Part shown: piece by piece, positions 32,971-44,183 of the stretch | Position numbering within the stretch: the first letter of the stretch is position 1 | How the letters are laid out: every line of letters begins with the position of its first letter | Origin: Caprella mutica | Taxonomy: Eukaryota > Arthropoda > Malacostraca > Amphipoda > Caprellidae | DNA length: 64,000 nt | Assembly (NCBI GenBank): GCA_947561585.1 | Contig: CANNZV010002323.1 | Span: 39,778-103,777 of the forward strand | Direction: 5' to 3' | Notes under the pieces: model-generated | What the model saw: the letters and a program-made list of their open reading frames with translations, nothing else | The model's database searches: none | Told to the model about the DNA's origin: nothing | Translations under genes and position numbers: made by a program

Positions 32971-35232
32971 CAGGGTGACCCACAAAAAAGTGAACCCAAC
33001 TTTAAATTCGTATAGTTCAACAACTATTTGAAAGTACAGTTTTCTTTCAAATATCATTTTGTTTCTTGAACCTTTTTTATCCACAATATTATTTTCATAA
33101 CGTTCCATTTATTTTTGTGAATTAAATGACGACTTAATTGATGGATGGTGAAAATGACTTTGCGTCAATGGTCAGAAAACGGACAATGAAGTAAGCTCAA
33201 ACATTAAAGATATCTTCATTGGACAAATTCCCCATTAATAAAACAGATTCATTTCCAGGTTTTAAGAGTATTCATATGGTTTCCTTTTATAAAGTATTGA
33301 CAATCTGGAAAAATGTGCTTTTATTACAAAAATGAAGGCACAAGTTCAAATTTTAACAATAGTCGTTCAGGTCGCAAAAAGACGGTACGATCTGAAGACA
33401 AAATTAATTTTGTCTTAATTAATTAAGTATCTCGAAATTTTCAAAACAATTTTTAAACATATAGGAAGGAACAAGTTTAAATTTTAAATATGTCCACGGA
33501 AAATTCGTCCATAGGAAGTTCGTCCACAGAAAGTTCATCCACGGAAAATTCGTCCGGGGAAAATTCATCCTCTGACAATTCGTCCGTTTTCTTAAATTTG
33601 TAATAGAGAGAAAGACATTATTGAGTGTTAACAATATTAATATGTAAGAGATAATTGCAGTCGCATTAAATCTGGGTAAATGAAAATAAAACATATATTC
33701 AACAGTTATAACTGTTGATGAAAAATGTATTCTATGAAGCTAATATATTATTTTATCTATAATTGAAAAGAAAAAAGAAAAAAATAACTTAATCAAATAT
33801 TTAAATTGAATAGCTGGACATTTTCAGCAATGCAATATTTGACAAAAAAGTTCTGTTTCATTCGGAGTGCATTGCAATACTAGTTATATTTGTTCAACGA
33901 TATCTCAATATTTTGGCCTATTACGCTGTGTGACACCTCTCTTTGTTTGAATTATTTTAGTTTCGGTTAACTCTTCTACCAAATATTAGGATGCTATTTC
34001 TTGAACATTCCAAAATTCAATTGAATATAACAGGTTTTCGCGTTGATTTCTTCACCCTGTTGTGAGTAGCTTTAAAGTATTAAAACATTGACATCCAAGC
34101 ATAAATTTTCATTAACACTAACAACATCTTCAGGTGTTAAGAACTATAAAACACCAAACATTTTATCTCAAATTAAATTAATAAAATTATTATATATCTA
34201 TCAGTTTTAATGTTTCATTAGACAATCATGAATTTTGCAGTAAAACAAACTTTACAATGGATGCAACAAAGTAGATTGACTATGTACTATCACCTACATA
34301 CATTAAATTACTTTATACCAAAACATTTATCATAACATTTTGTTCCATTTAAATTAATTATTTTCGTTTGAAGGACAAATTTTTCGTGGACGAATTTTCC
34401 GTGGACGAATTTTCCGATGACGAATTTTCCGTGGATGAATTTTCCGGTCACGGATGATTTTAATAACCACAGTGATAAAGTCGGTAAAAGTTTAAATCAG
34501 GACTGTTTTTCTGTAGACTTGTAGAGCATATCGCCGAATGTTCTGATTATACTTTAGCTTCTTCCCTCATGCCAATTTCTTCCAAAAACGATCATGTCTT
34601 TGCAGACCAGTTGACGATATTTCTATAAGGCGTGAAAAATCCATTTCAACAAGCTGATGTTTTGACTTCGTGAGAGGCGCATTGTTGGTCATGTTTAGTA
34701 ATTAGATTGATTGAAGATTTCGAGATATTTAATCCATTTATCCTAATCGAAACTTTTCTATTTTTTAATAGGACTTGCTAAACAAAATTGATTTTGTTTT
34801 CAGATCGTGCCGTCTTCTTGCAACCTGATCACGACCCTTGTTAAAATTTAAACTTGTTTCTTCATTTTTGTACTTAAAAAACACATTTATCCAGATAGAA
34901 AATATTTTTTAAAACTAATTTCATAAAGGTAAACCATAGAAATACTCTTAAAACCTAGAAATAAATCTGTTTTATTTATAGGCATTTTGTCTAATAAAGA
35001 TATTTTTAATGTATGAACTTACTTCACTGTCCGTTTTCGGACCAATTGCACATAGCAGTTTTCACCACCCATCAATTAAGTCGTTATTAAATTCACAAAA
35101 ATATACAAAAAATAATGAAAATTTATCTGTGAATGGTTCATCGAACAAAGTGTTGCTCGAAAGAAAGCTTTATCTTCAATGGTTCTTGAAATATAACAAT
35201 TTAAAGTTGGTACACTTTTTTATATGTACCTG
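32971..35232. mobile_element. Mariner-like element with about 440-bp inverted ends, split by a foldback-like element
   Basis: Begins CAGGGTGACCCACAAAAAAG after TA. The right end is a diverged inverse (AAAAAAGTGTACC). Inverted arms are 32971-33415 and 34785-35232. Both carry a stretch that on the left reads NNSRSGRKKTVRSEDKINFV, like the helix-turn-helix linker of mariner/Tc1 transposases, but frames are broken. The 33489-34456 element sits in the middle. The right boundary is uncertain by about 12 bp. Confidence 0.6.
33489..34456. mobile_element. Foldback-like element, GGACGAATTTTCCGT type, copy 2
   Basis: Left 15-bp units GGAAAATTCGTCCAC (33493-33590). Right inverse units GGACGAATTTTCCGT (34393-34447), ending TTCCGGTCACGG. 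The whole length matches 12012-12977 in opposite orientation, including ACACCTCTCTTTGTTTGA. No transposase. The frame 33419-33694 is the array read through. Confidence 0.8.
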
Positions 35233-35711
35233 TGAATTAATTGACCACCAATACACAAGCTTTCACAGCGCAAGCGCTCGATATTATTTAATTTGAATAA
35301 CCAACCTAACTTAATTATTAATTACCTATATTATAGAGTTAGTTATCAATTTGTTATTGACTAATTTTCCATTACTATTATGTTAGAATATTAAAACTTT
35401 CTTTAAAAATTCTGATATTGATCAATATTTCGAAGAAATTTTCTCAATAACCTCCCATTCTGATACTCTAGTTCACACTACCACACAAAAGTTCATGTCA
35501 TGAAAGCTTTGAACACATCTCTGTTTGCTTTAATTAACAATTTACGTCAAAATATACTGCAACTGCGTTCTATTGATATTGATTTATTTTAATATTCACC
35601 CCCATTTTATTCACTGAACAATTTTCATTTCTTTGGAAGAACAACTTTTGTCCTTGCATATGAAACTTAACAAATGTATATTAAATACTAATTAATATTC
35701 CTTATTGCAGT

Positions 35712-36139
35712 CCAAGGAAAACTCGTCGACGTACAATTCGCCTCTAGTAGAACTCGCCGCCAGAACAATTTCCCGCAAGATATATGGTTGTCTGTCGAAT
35801 ACATCATTCATATTAAAAATAACTTCGAGTTACAAGCAGGCACCGCTTTTATTATACCCCGTTCTTATTAGACACAGGAATAAGAGTTAGGTATTGCTAA
35901 AGTTAGCAATACCTTAGTAAGGTATTAGCTTTATTAGTAAATGTTAGTTAGGCTGATATTAATTTTTAGGGAGGTAATTCTAACGCGATTCATTTATTAT
36001 AATATTTTTTCCATATTTTTTATATTAATTATGTATACGCTGATAAAAAAAGATACCACGCGCCGATTTGTTCTGACGGTGAATTGTCCTAGAGAGAGTT
36101 GTCCTCTAGACGAATTGTCCTGCTACGAGTTGTCTGGTC
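35712..36139. mobile_element. Short foldback-like element, GGACAATTCGCC type (in Y)
   Basis: Left AAGGAAAACTCGTCGAC, GTACAATTCGCC, AGAACTCGCCGCC. Right GGTGAATTGTCC, GAGTTGTCC, GACGAATTGTCC, GAGTTGTCTGGTCACC. About 430 bp. The X copy is at 12990-13341. Confidence 0.6.
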
Positions 36140-36520
36140 ACCCTATATTTCATATATGGCCGTAGGCTAATGAATCATTATATAATATTTAGCTTTCTTC
36201 ACTAATTACTGATGGAAGTTTTTTAATGAACATTATTATTAACTACGATTGCTTTCGATTACCAAAGTACATTTATTGTAGGTACAGAAGAAAATATAGT
36301 ATCTATTCAATGAATGTATTTTGATAGTCAGAAGATATCATAGTTTATAATAATGTTCATTGCTAGTTTCTCATGCGGTAATTAGTAATGAATTATATAA
36401 GCATCCATCATTTGAATTCATTACCCTTTTTAAATCTTTATATTTCATATTGTGATATTCAATCAGGTTATCAAACAGAGCTTAAAGTAATCATAAAGTT
36501 ATTGGTGACGAATAAATACA

Positions 36521-37319
36521 GCCGATTTAAAAGGGCTGTAATTTGTAAATTATTATTGCTATAAGAATGAAACAGGTTACATTTACAAGAATAGAATCTC
36601 AAATTTAATTTCATGTCATTCAAACTTATATTAGATATATAGGCACAATAATTAACAGTGGATCAGATAAAATGTACCCTGGAGATGATTCAACATTAAG
36701 ATTTATCGATTTCAAGCAAGATATGGATCGCTTTATGTAAAAAATGTTTGAATCAAATAACAGTGTGAGGAATATCCAGATGTCCACGGTACAGTGCATA
36801 ATTTAAATATAGGAGATTCGGCCAATGAAAAAACAGCAGAGACAGAAACATCATTTAACATAGTTTTTGACACCAAGAACCCATATATGTGATGATAAAA
36901 AATGATTTAAAATCGACTTGATAATTATATCGAGTCTGGTGTTGGTCTTTTAGAAAGCTAAATTTACAGTATGGTGAAATAAAAAACTTGCAATTCTTAT
37001 CTTTGAATGAAACCTGTTTCAGTTTTCTTGCAATGACATTTTACAAATTTATTATCTTACCAATGCCATTCCAAAAATATTAATTCATAAATCAACTTTA
37101 GACTGTTTATTGACTTGTATTTATTTTTGTATTTCTTGACTTGTATTCATTTCTTTTTTGTCGAGGCGATAGGACTTTATGTATTTTATTTTTATTATAT
37201 CTTTGAAAAATTCTTAATTTAGAATTTATTATTAATTTAAATGCATGTAATGTTTCTCTAAATTAAAATCCACATGAATATTTTTATTTCAGCTTATTCA
37301 TGTACAAAATTTCATTTAA
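36521..37319. other. Gene-free stretch
   Basis: GAATGAAACAGGTT at about 36566 and its inverse AACCTGTTTCA at about 37011 suggest a degraded inverted-repeat element. No exon supported. Confidence 0.35.
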
Positions 37320-37376
37320 AATGTATAATAATTTATCTAACATGTACAATAATTTATTTAACATGTACAGGTGAAG
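37320..37376. repeat. Seed-like copies of the 21-bp minisatellite
   Basis: Two to three units (ATGTACAATAATTTATTTAAC) precede the main array at 37.92 kb. The following frame to 37507 (GEARITDSTCTYRKKC...) starts after a CAG and could be an exon, but nothing supports it. Confidence 0.5.
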
Positions 37377-37827
37377 CTCGTATAACGGACAGTACATGTA
37401 CCTACCGGAAAAAGTGTACTCTATGCCGATCAATGGACGCTATGCGGTCACAACTTTACTCAGTTGGGCACATAAACTTTGCAAGAATTTTAACAGCATC
37501 TCAATGAAACGCTAATGAAGGTAAGCAATCTCAGATTATAATTAAATGAAAATTGTAATGGAAATTGAATAAAATTTAGAATATTCGCCTTTATATGTAT
37601 TACAAAATAATAACTTAGGTATAAATATATGTCACTAAAAGTACAATAGAATGTGATTTAATTTCACTTATATACATAAATATATGTAGATGCAAACTAA
37701 TTAATATACATAAAATAATTAATAATCTTTAATTCAACTGAACTCAATATATGAATAAATTATTTTTCATTCCCTGATTCTCATTTTTGTGTTTGGTTAA
37801 CAATGAATACAAAATAGAAAAAAAACA

Positions 37828-37915
37828 TCACTTGTTAATTACGGCGTCTTCTTCGACAGCACGGAATTTACGCTTGAGTTTACCTGCCAAGTCTAACAAT
37901 TCAGGTAAATAATAC
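37828..37915 (-). other. Coding-like ELLDL block, copy 3
   Basis: Minus strand reads YLPELLDLAGKLKRKFRAVE and ends EDAVINK with TGA. The homologous flank extends leftward to about 37630. The minisatellite abuts its upstream side. Confidence 0.35.
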
Positions 37916-38305
37916 AATAAATTATTTAACATGTACAATACTTTATTTAACATGTACAATACTTTATTTAACATGTACAATACTTTATTTAACATGTACA
38001 ATACTTTATTTAACATGTACAATACTTTATTTAACATGTACAATACTTTATTTAACATGTACAATACTTTATTTAACATGTACAATACTTTATTTAACAT
38101 ATACAATACTTTATTTAACATGTACAATACTTTATTTAACATGTACAATACTTTATTTAACATGTACAATACTTTATTTAACATGTACAATACTTTATTT
38201 AACATGTACAATACTTTATTTAACATGTACAATACTTTATTTATCATGTACAATACTTTATTTAACATGTACAATACTTTATTTAACATGTACAATAATT
38301 CGTTT
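37916..38305. repeat. 21-bp minisatellite, about 18 units
   Basis: Near-identical units of CAATACTTTATTTAACATGTA. 21 is a multiple of three and neither strand has a stop in one frame, so long frames appear on both (MYNTLFN on plus, MLNKVLY on minus). These are artefacts of the repeat. Confidence 0.95.
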
Positions 38306-38815
38306 ATCTAACCTTGATTTTTATAAAAATAACAAGAATTATCATATGTTTAGATATATTTACTAAAACCAAGATATAATCGGTTAAAATATTCCATTTA
38401 TTCATCTTTGCATTTAATTATGTTATATGAATACTCATTGGAACTTAATTCCTAGGCTTAATTAAAATTCCTGTTTATTCCTAAGGCTATTGGTATGAGA
38501 AGAAAATTTGTGGTCTCATCATCATCAATTTACTAGTTTTTTTTTCTATCGAGAGTCCTCTGAAGTTTAATTATTCTTTATTTGTTAAGAAGAATGCTGA
38601 GGGACATTCCCTTGATATTCTAATTCAACCCCTTTGGTCTTTATATTAGAATGGGTAAAGCCACAATAACCAGATGAAGACTAAATACCGGATGAAAATT
38701 GAATATTACAAATACGCATCAAAATATGAGCATACAAATATATTTTTTATGGAGGTATAAAAAAAAATATAACTTAGCACGTTATATATTTGGTATCCAA
38801 GTTACCCGTACAATA
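38306..38815. other. Gene-free stretch
   Basis: No exon or repeat recognised. Confidence 0.45.
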
Positions 38816-39787
38816 CAGTATGGGCCACAAAATTGTTTCCGCTTTTTCAAATATTTGTAAATCGTTAGCCAATGAATGTAAAAACTGTATCTTGAACTCT
38901 TTTTCTCCACCTCTTATTGTACTATTAACTGATAGAAACAATTTTGGACTGATGGAAATAGTTTAAGAACAGGTAGGCAGAGAGTGAGGGTGATTATTTT
39001 GGTCATTACGCGTACGTTATTCTTATAGCTAACTCTGCGATTTTATTTAGTATAAGGCAGTGAATAAAAGGAAAAAAATATAATGGTAGACATTTTAATG
39101 AGGGTGCTTACAGTTTTTTCTTGGAAACTATTTGGAATAAAACAACTTCAGTGACATTTTGATCTCATTGAAGATTTAACTCTAAATATTCGTTCTTCGC
39201 TTGTTCATTGCATGGTTAAGGCTCGCTTCACACTTGCATTTTTAACAGCGCTGAGAAAATGCAAGCGCTGAACTAAAAATTTAATGTGTTTTTCTATCAG
39301 CAATAAAAAAACGCAAGTGTAAACACATTTCAAGAAGGGCTTTTGCTCCGCGCTGTTAAAAATGCAAGTGTGAAGCGGGCCCCATGCAGTGAACAAGCGA
39401 AGAACGAATATTCAGAGTGAAAATTTCATTGTGATCAAAATGTCACAGAAGTTGTTCTATTTCAAAATAGTTTAAATGAAAAAGTGTCTTATTGCACCCT
39501 GTATTATAATGTCTACCATTATATTTTTTTTCCTTTTATTCACTGCCTTTTAGTAAGTAAAATCACAGAGTTAGCTCTAAGAATAACCTTCGCGCAATGA
39601 CCAAAATAATCACCCTCACTCTTTGCTTACCTGTTCTTAAACTATGTCCATCAGTTCAAAATTGTTTTTATTTATTAATAGTACAATAAGAGGCGGAGAA
39701 AGAGAGACCAAGATATTGTTTTTTCGCTCATTGGCTAACGAATTATAAGTATGTCAAAAAGCAGAAACATTTTTGTGGCCCATACTG
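38816..39787. mobile_element. TA-flanked long-palindrome element, copy 2
   Basis: CAGTATGGGC start, GGCCCATACTG end, TA at 38814-38815 and 39788-39789. 972 bp, collinear with 19664-20576. The minus frame 39205-39396 is one arm. A foldback-like element begins 12 bp beyond its right end. Confidence 0.8.
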
Positions 39788-39799
39788 TATAGTGTATTC

Positions 39800-41097
39800 G
39801 GTGTCCGGAAAACTGCCAGACGGAAAACTGCCAAGCGGAAAACTGCCAGGCGGAAAACTGCCGAAGCGGAAAACTGCCGTGCGGAAAACTGCTAGGCGGA
39901 AAACTGCCAGTCACTTATTGGGAATTTATGTATTTTTTTACTTTTATTTTTTAGTTATAAACACATTTAAAGAACATTTTAATTAAAAAAACGGCGTCAG
40001 CCCTTCGTTTAGGGGATATTCATTTTTACAGTAATAACAATATAGATATTGGATTACTTAATATCCAAATGAAAATTATATTTCAACAAAGCTACCTTAT
40101 TAAACACACAGTAAACCAAACTTCAGTACACATAAGGAAGTAACAATAACCATTTTATACTTATTTGCTATGTCACGTATATTTTAAAAAACATGTTAAG
40201 TTATGTATATAGTCCCATATTTTTAATTTCCTATATTAATGTCAGCAATATAACCTTCGGTTCAAAAGCAAACGTTAAACCCCGCGTACTGATTTGTGAT
40301 TAATAGCTAATTAGATATTCTCATAATTAATTAATCTTAAATTGTACAATAAATTAAGCGTATGTTAAATCAACATATATGTATGTTCAATATTTATTAT
40401 ATTTACATTTTTATTCTCCATGTCAATAGCACATCTCCTTCATTCTTACAATATTCCATTATATGTAACAAATATTATTAATTAATGTACAATCCAATTC
40501 GATCAATTGAAATTGTCAGAGACTTAGGTACTATTGGTAGGTAATAGCAGTTTAATAGTCATAGATGTTGTGTTGCAAATTCTAAATATTTCACAAACAT
40601 ATATCGAAGTTGTTTTATAATGAGTACAAGTGAATATTAAGCTTGAAGGCTTGTTCAATTCTCAAATTATAAAAGTTAGCGCGTTATGAACTGATAATTT
40701 TAAGATGCGTTGTGTAAATAAAGAAATTGTACTCTGTCCCTAATACTAATATTTCTTTGTTTCTTCTCTTAGTATTTTAAATCTTTTCTAAGAAAGATAT
40801 TAGTTTTTAATTTCTATATAATATTTCATATATATCTTTAATATTTATATATTTACATATTTTTCTAATAAATTGTCTACATTTAACTATTATTTTTGTT
40901 TTGTATACTAAGTAAAAATAAATGTTCCTTAACTCCTTAACGTTTAATTATAAATTAAAATGTTATTATTGACTAAAGTCTTTAAATTGCCAGTAAACGA
41001 CTGGCAGCTTTCCGCCTGGCAGTTTTCCGCTTCGGCAGTTTTCCGCTTCGGCAGTTTTCCGCCTGGCAGTTTTCCGCCTGGCAGTTTTCCGTGTACC
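39800..41097. mobile_element. Foldback-like element, CGGAAAACTGCCAGG type, with 9-bp target duplication
   Basis: Left GGTGTCCGGAAAACTGCC, then seven 15-bp units to 39912. Right inverse units 41008-41090 ending in CGTGTACC. AGTGTATTC at 39791-39799 and AGTGTATAC at 41098-41106 match 8 of 9. The interior (about 1 kb) is AT-rich without a transposase. Frames 39792-39986 and 40944-41198 are array shadows. Confidence 0.85.
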
Positions 41098-41106
41098 AGT
41101 GTATAC

Positions 41107-42509
41107 TCATTGAAGTGATTGAAAATATTCATACTCGACGGGAATTCCATATGAAGAGTATTACTTAAACTTAACGTTGAAGGTTTATTTGGTTTCAAGC
41201 TTTCGAAAAGAAAGATTTCTATTCATCGTCAGGAACAAATAGTGAGAAAATCTGAAGCTAATAATGACACTGTATCCCAATACACAGTGTGTCTTTGTCT
41301 GTTGGTTGGTTGCAAGAAAAATGTCACTATTTCACATTTAAGATGGGATATAATTCTATTACTAAAATATTTGTCCGGATAACAAAAATCTAAATAACAG
41401 AGAAACTTTGGGTCACAATAACCGCGATACAATATATCCGACATATAATAAATTCGGGAAATAAAATCCGTCTTTCAAAAAATGAAGCATTTCTAAAATT
41501 ACAGGATTTCTAAAAATACAGGTTTCGTAAAAATGCTGGATTTTCCAAAATTGAGAGATTTCCAAAAATATGAGATTTACAAGAATGCGGGGTTTAAAAA
41601 AAATGCATGATTTAAAAATGCTAGATTTTAAAAAATGAAAGATTTCAAAAAATGAAAGAATTCAAAAAATGTACGATTTCCAAAAAATGAGGTATTTCAA
41701 AATAGTAAGATCATATTTTTTGATCTCACAATTCACAAATTTATTTTGAGATTAAATAAAAACTAGCTAATGTCGACAACTTTCTTCTTCACGAATGAAT
41801 TTTTTTTTTGTTTTAGTGTGTTATAAATATTAATGGTACGCGATTAACACTATTAGTATAAGTGTATAACCTCATATCTATACATATAACCGTACATTTT
41901 TAATCCTAATAAGGGGCTTGATTCACACCATTCGACAACCTGTTAAAGCTACAAGAGGCGCGACTCCCTTCACACACATGTTAGATAGATTTACTCTTCA
42001 AACATTCTGACTCATACTTAACTGTGATTCAAATAGCAGACTATAGAGTACACAGAGCAGGACACATACAGCAACAAATAAAGCCAGTAGATGTGTTTGG
42101 TGCATTGCTCACACTGTGATAATAAGGGCCAGTAGATCTGCACTGTGACGCTCTACAAGCTTCATTAGCAGCTTCCCTTACTTGTGAATTAGCAAATCAT
42201 TTCATGCAGAGGAATTAGAATGAAAATTTACTGGAAAAGGGAGTTTAATTAGTATATTAATAAATAAGAAATATTTTTCGTCGTTCTTTAAAAATACAAA
42301 GTAAAGATATGTATATTGTGCAGTAGAACTTCCAACCAGGGGTGGAATAATTATATTTTCTACCATTGTATTTATATTATAACTATCAAACTGCATTCTT
42401 TAGCAAGCTTTAAGTTTTCATCATCATTTCTTCCTTGACTTTTTCCTCAAACCATTTATTCTTACTTAATATTTCCTTTCTTTATTTATATCACTCCATT
42501 ATTAAAACT
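41107..42509. other. Gene-free stretch with degenerate AAATG-rich repeats
   Basis: 41460-41710 is a loose tandem array of about 20-bp units on GATTTCAAAAAATG. The rest shows no supported feature. Frames 41229-41444 and 42202-42396 are not gene-like. Confidence 0.45.
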
Positions 42510-42885
42510 CCAACTATTTCTTCTCCCTCTCCATTTCTCCTCCCTCTTTATTTCTTCTCCTTCTCCATTTCTCCTCCCTCTTTATTTCTTCTTCCTCTCC
42601 ACTTCTCCTCCCTCTTTATTTCTTCTCCCTCTCCATTTCTCTTCCCTCTCCATTTCTCCTCCCTCTCTATTTCTTATCCCTCTCCATTTCTCCTCCCTCT
42701 TTATTTCTTCTCCCTCTCTATTTCTACTCTCTCTCTATTTCTCCTCTCCATCTCTATTTCTGCTCCCTCTCTTTTTCTTCTCCCTCTCCATTTCTCCTCT
42801 CCATCTCTATTTCTCCTCCCTCTCTATTTATTCTCCCTCTCTATTTCTTCTCCCTCTCTATTTCTTCTCTCTCTCCATTTCTTCA
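42510..42885. repeat. Polypyrimidine minisatellite
   Basis: About 17-18 bp units (TCTCCCTCTCCATTTC) give roughly 375 bp that are nearly all C/T on the plus strand. The frame at 42435-42908 is low-complexity Ser/Phe/Leu sequence from this tract and not a gene. Confidence 0.9.
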
Positions 42886-42944
42886 ACGCAGAGTTTTGTT
42901 GGAGGTGATTGAGTGTTTCTTTCACGGCTCCATATAATTAAATA

Positions 42945-43001
42945 GCCGGATATTGGGTGGTATTTAGTGTGGCTGTTGTTCGCTCACTCAATATCCGGCC
43001 A
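42945..43001. repeat. Hairpin-forming inverted repeat
   Basis: CCGGATATTGGGTG and CACTCAATATCCGG pair with one mismatch around a 28-nt loop. Isolated; possibly a solo-element relic. Confidence 0.55.
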
Positions 43002-44183
43002 ATGCATTACCTACCTCATACAAAAGTCTGCCGCTAAGTCCACGACACGGTCATAGGTAACATATGAGTTGTCAGTAAAAAAATTGTTATTTATATTGAC
43101 TTGGTAGGATTGAGCAAATAGTTTAATCCATAAATTAAAAAAAAACTAAAATTTTGGTGAATTATCTTGAAAAATATGTTTTTAATTAATTAAAAAATTC
43201 TCTTGAAAATTCTCTCAAAAATTATGGTTGTTCATAGAAAATTAGAAAAAAAAACTTTAAATTTTCCAGGATTCCTCATAAATTCATCTACCTATGAACC
43301 GAAATCATATTGCCGTGCACCTTTTTGAATATATAAAATTCAAGCTTCTTTTACTCAACATTTATTAGAATTTTATCTTTATTTAATTAAATTCAAGAAA
43401 TATTATGTTCCACGAATGAATATCAAATATTATTAATATCAGAAGATACCTGATTAAACACCATTGGTAACAATAATTATGAACATTTTATAATAAGTTA
43501 AAGCGCACTTACATCAATCATAGATGTGACATCGTGGGCAATTTGGACATAAAAAAAATGAAACAGAATGAATTTTATCAATTTAGTGACCTAAAAAGTT
43601 AAATTTAATTTCATAATAACACTTACTTCCACTCATACAAAATAATTATTTCATTTGTCAGCGAGATTTAAAAAAAACTATTTATACAATATACATACCT
43701 ATATAAATTGATAAATAAAACTAATTTACTTCATGTAGAATATGTATTATAAATTAAATAGCTTTTTTATAGATAAAATGAAAAAATTCATATACCCATT
43801 CTATCTCTATAGTTTCGTTAATAAATTCTATACACTACTTCCAAGTCTCATATTCAAGAAATTTTATATTCAGTTATTTTCATATTAGAGATATTATACA
43901 TAATCTGTTCAGAGGTTGACCTTATAATTGATATTTAAATATCACTTTATGAGGCACTATTAAACATTAATCAGTTACCCAATGTGTTTCAAAATAAAAA
44001 TTAGAAATAAATTGATAGAATTTGGTTTGTATCAGACCAAGCGTCGCTGCTGTCATTATGTTCAGGTTTCATCAAGCAGCCGCTGTCCAAAATACTCTGT
44101 TCATTGTTTAATGGCAACTGTGTCCTAATAACATGCAAATGATGTGGTCAACATACTGTCTGAATGTCCGTCTGAACAGGGGG
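43002..44183. other. Gene-free AT-rich stretch bordering the satellite
   Basis: No exon recognised. 44105-44180 (CAACTGTGTCC, GGCCATTGTGTCC) resembles the satellite unit and may be its seed. Confidence 0.45.

Larger units (their letters stand above)
31683..36520. repeat. Composite dispersed repeat Y (paired with X at 11353-14690)
   Basis: Homologous to X in direct orientation once its own insertions (31819-32736 and 32971-35232) are removed. Keeps an unoccupied version of the site where the 13351-14312 element inserted in X. Confidence 0.7.

Noticed and set aside
37376..37507. Possible exon GEARITDSTCTYRKKC after CAG
   Set aside because: No homologous domain, no matching donor or second exon.
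37828..38311. Long ORFs on both strands (155 and 126 codons)
   Set aside because: A stop-free 21-bp repeat generates both; only the short ELLDL block at one end looks coding-like.
42435..42908. 157-codon Ser/Phe/Leu-rich ORF
   Set aside because: Produced by the polypyrimidine minisatellite; no domain and no complex sequence.
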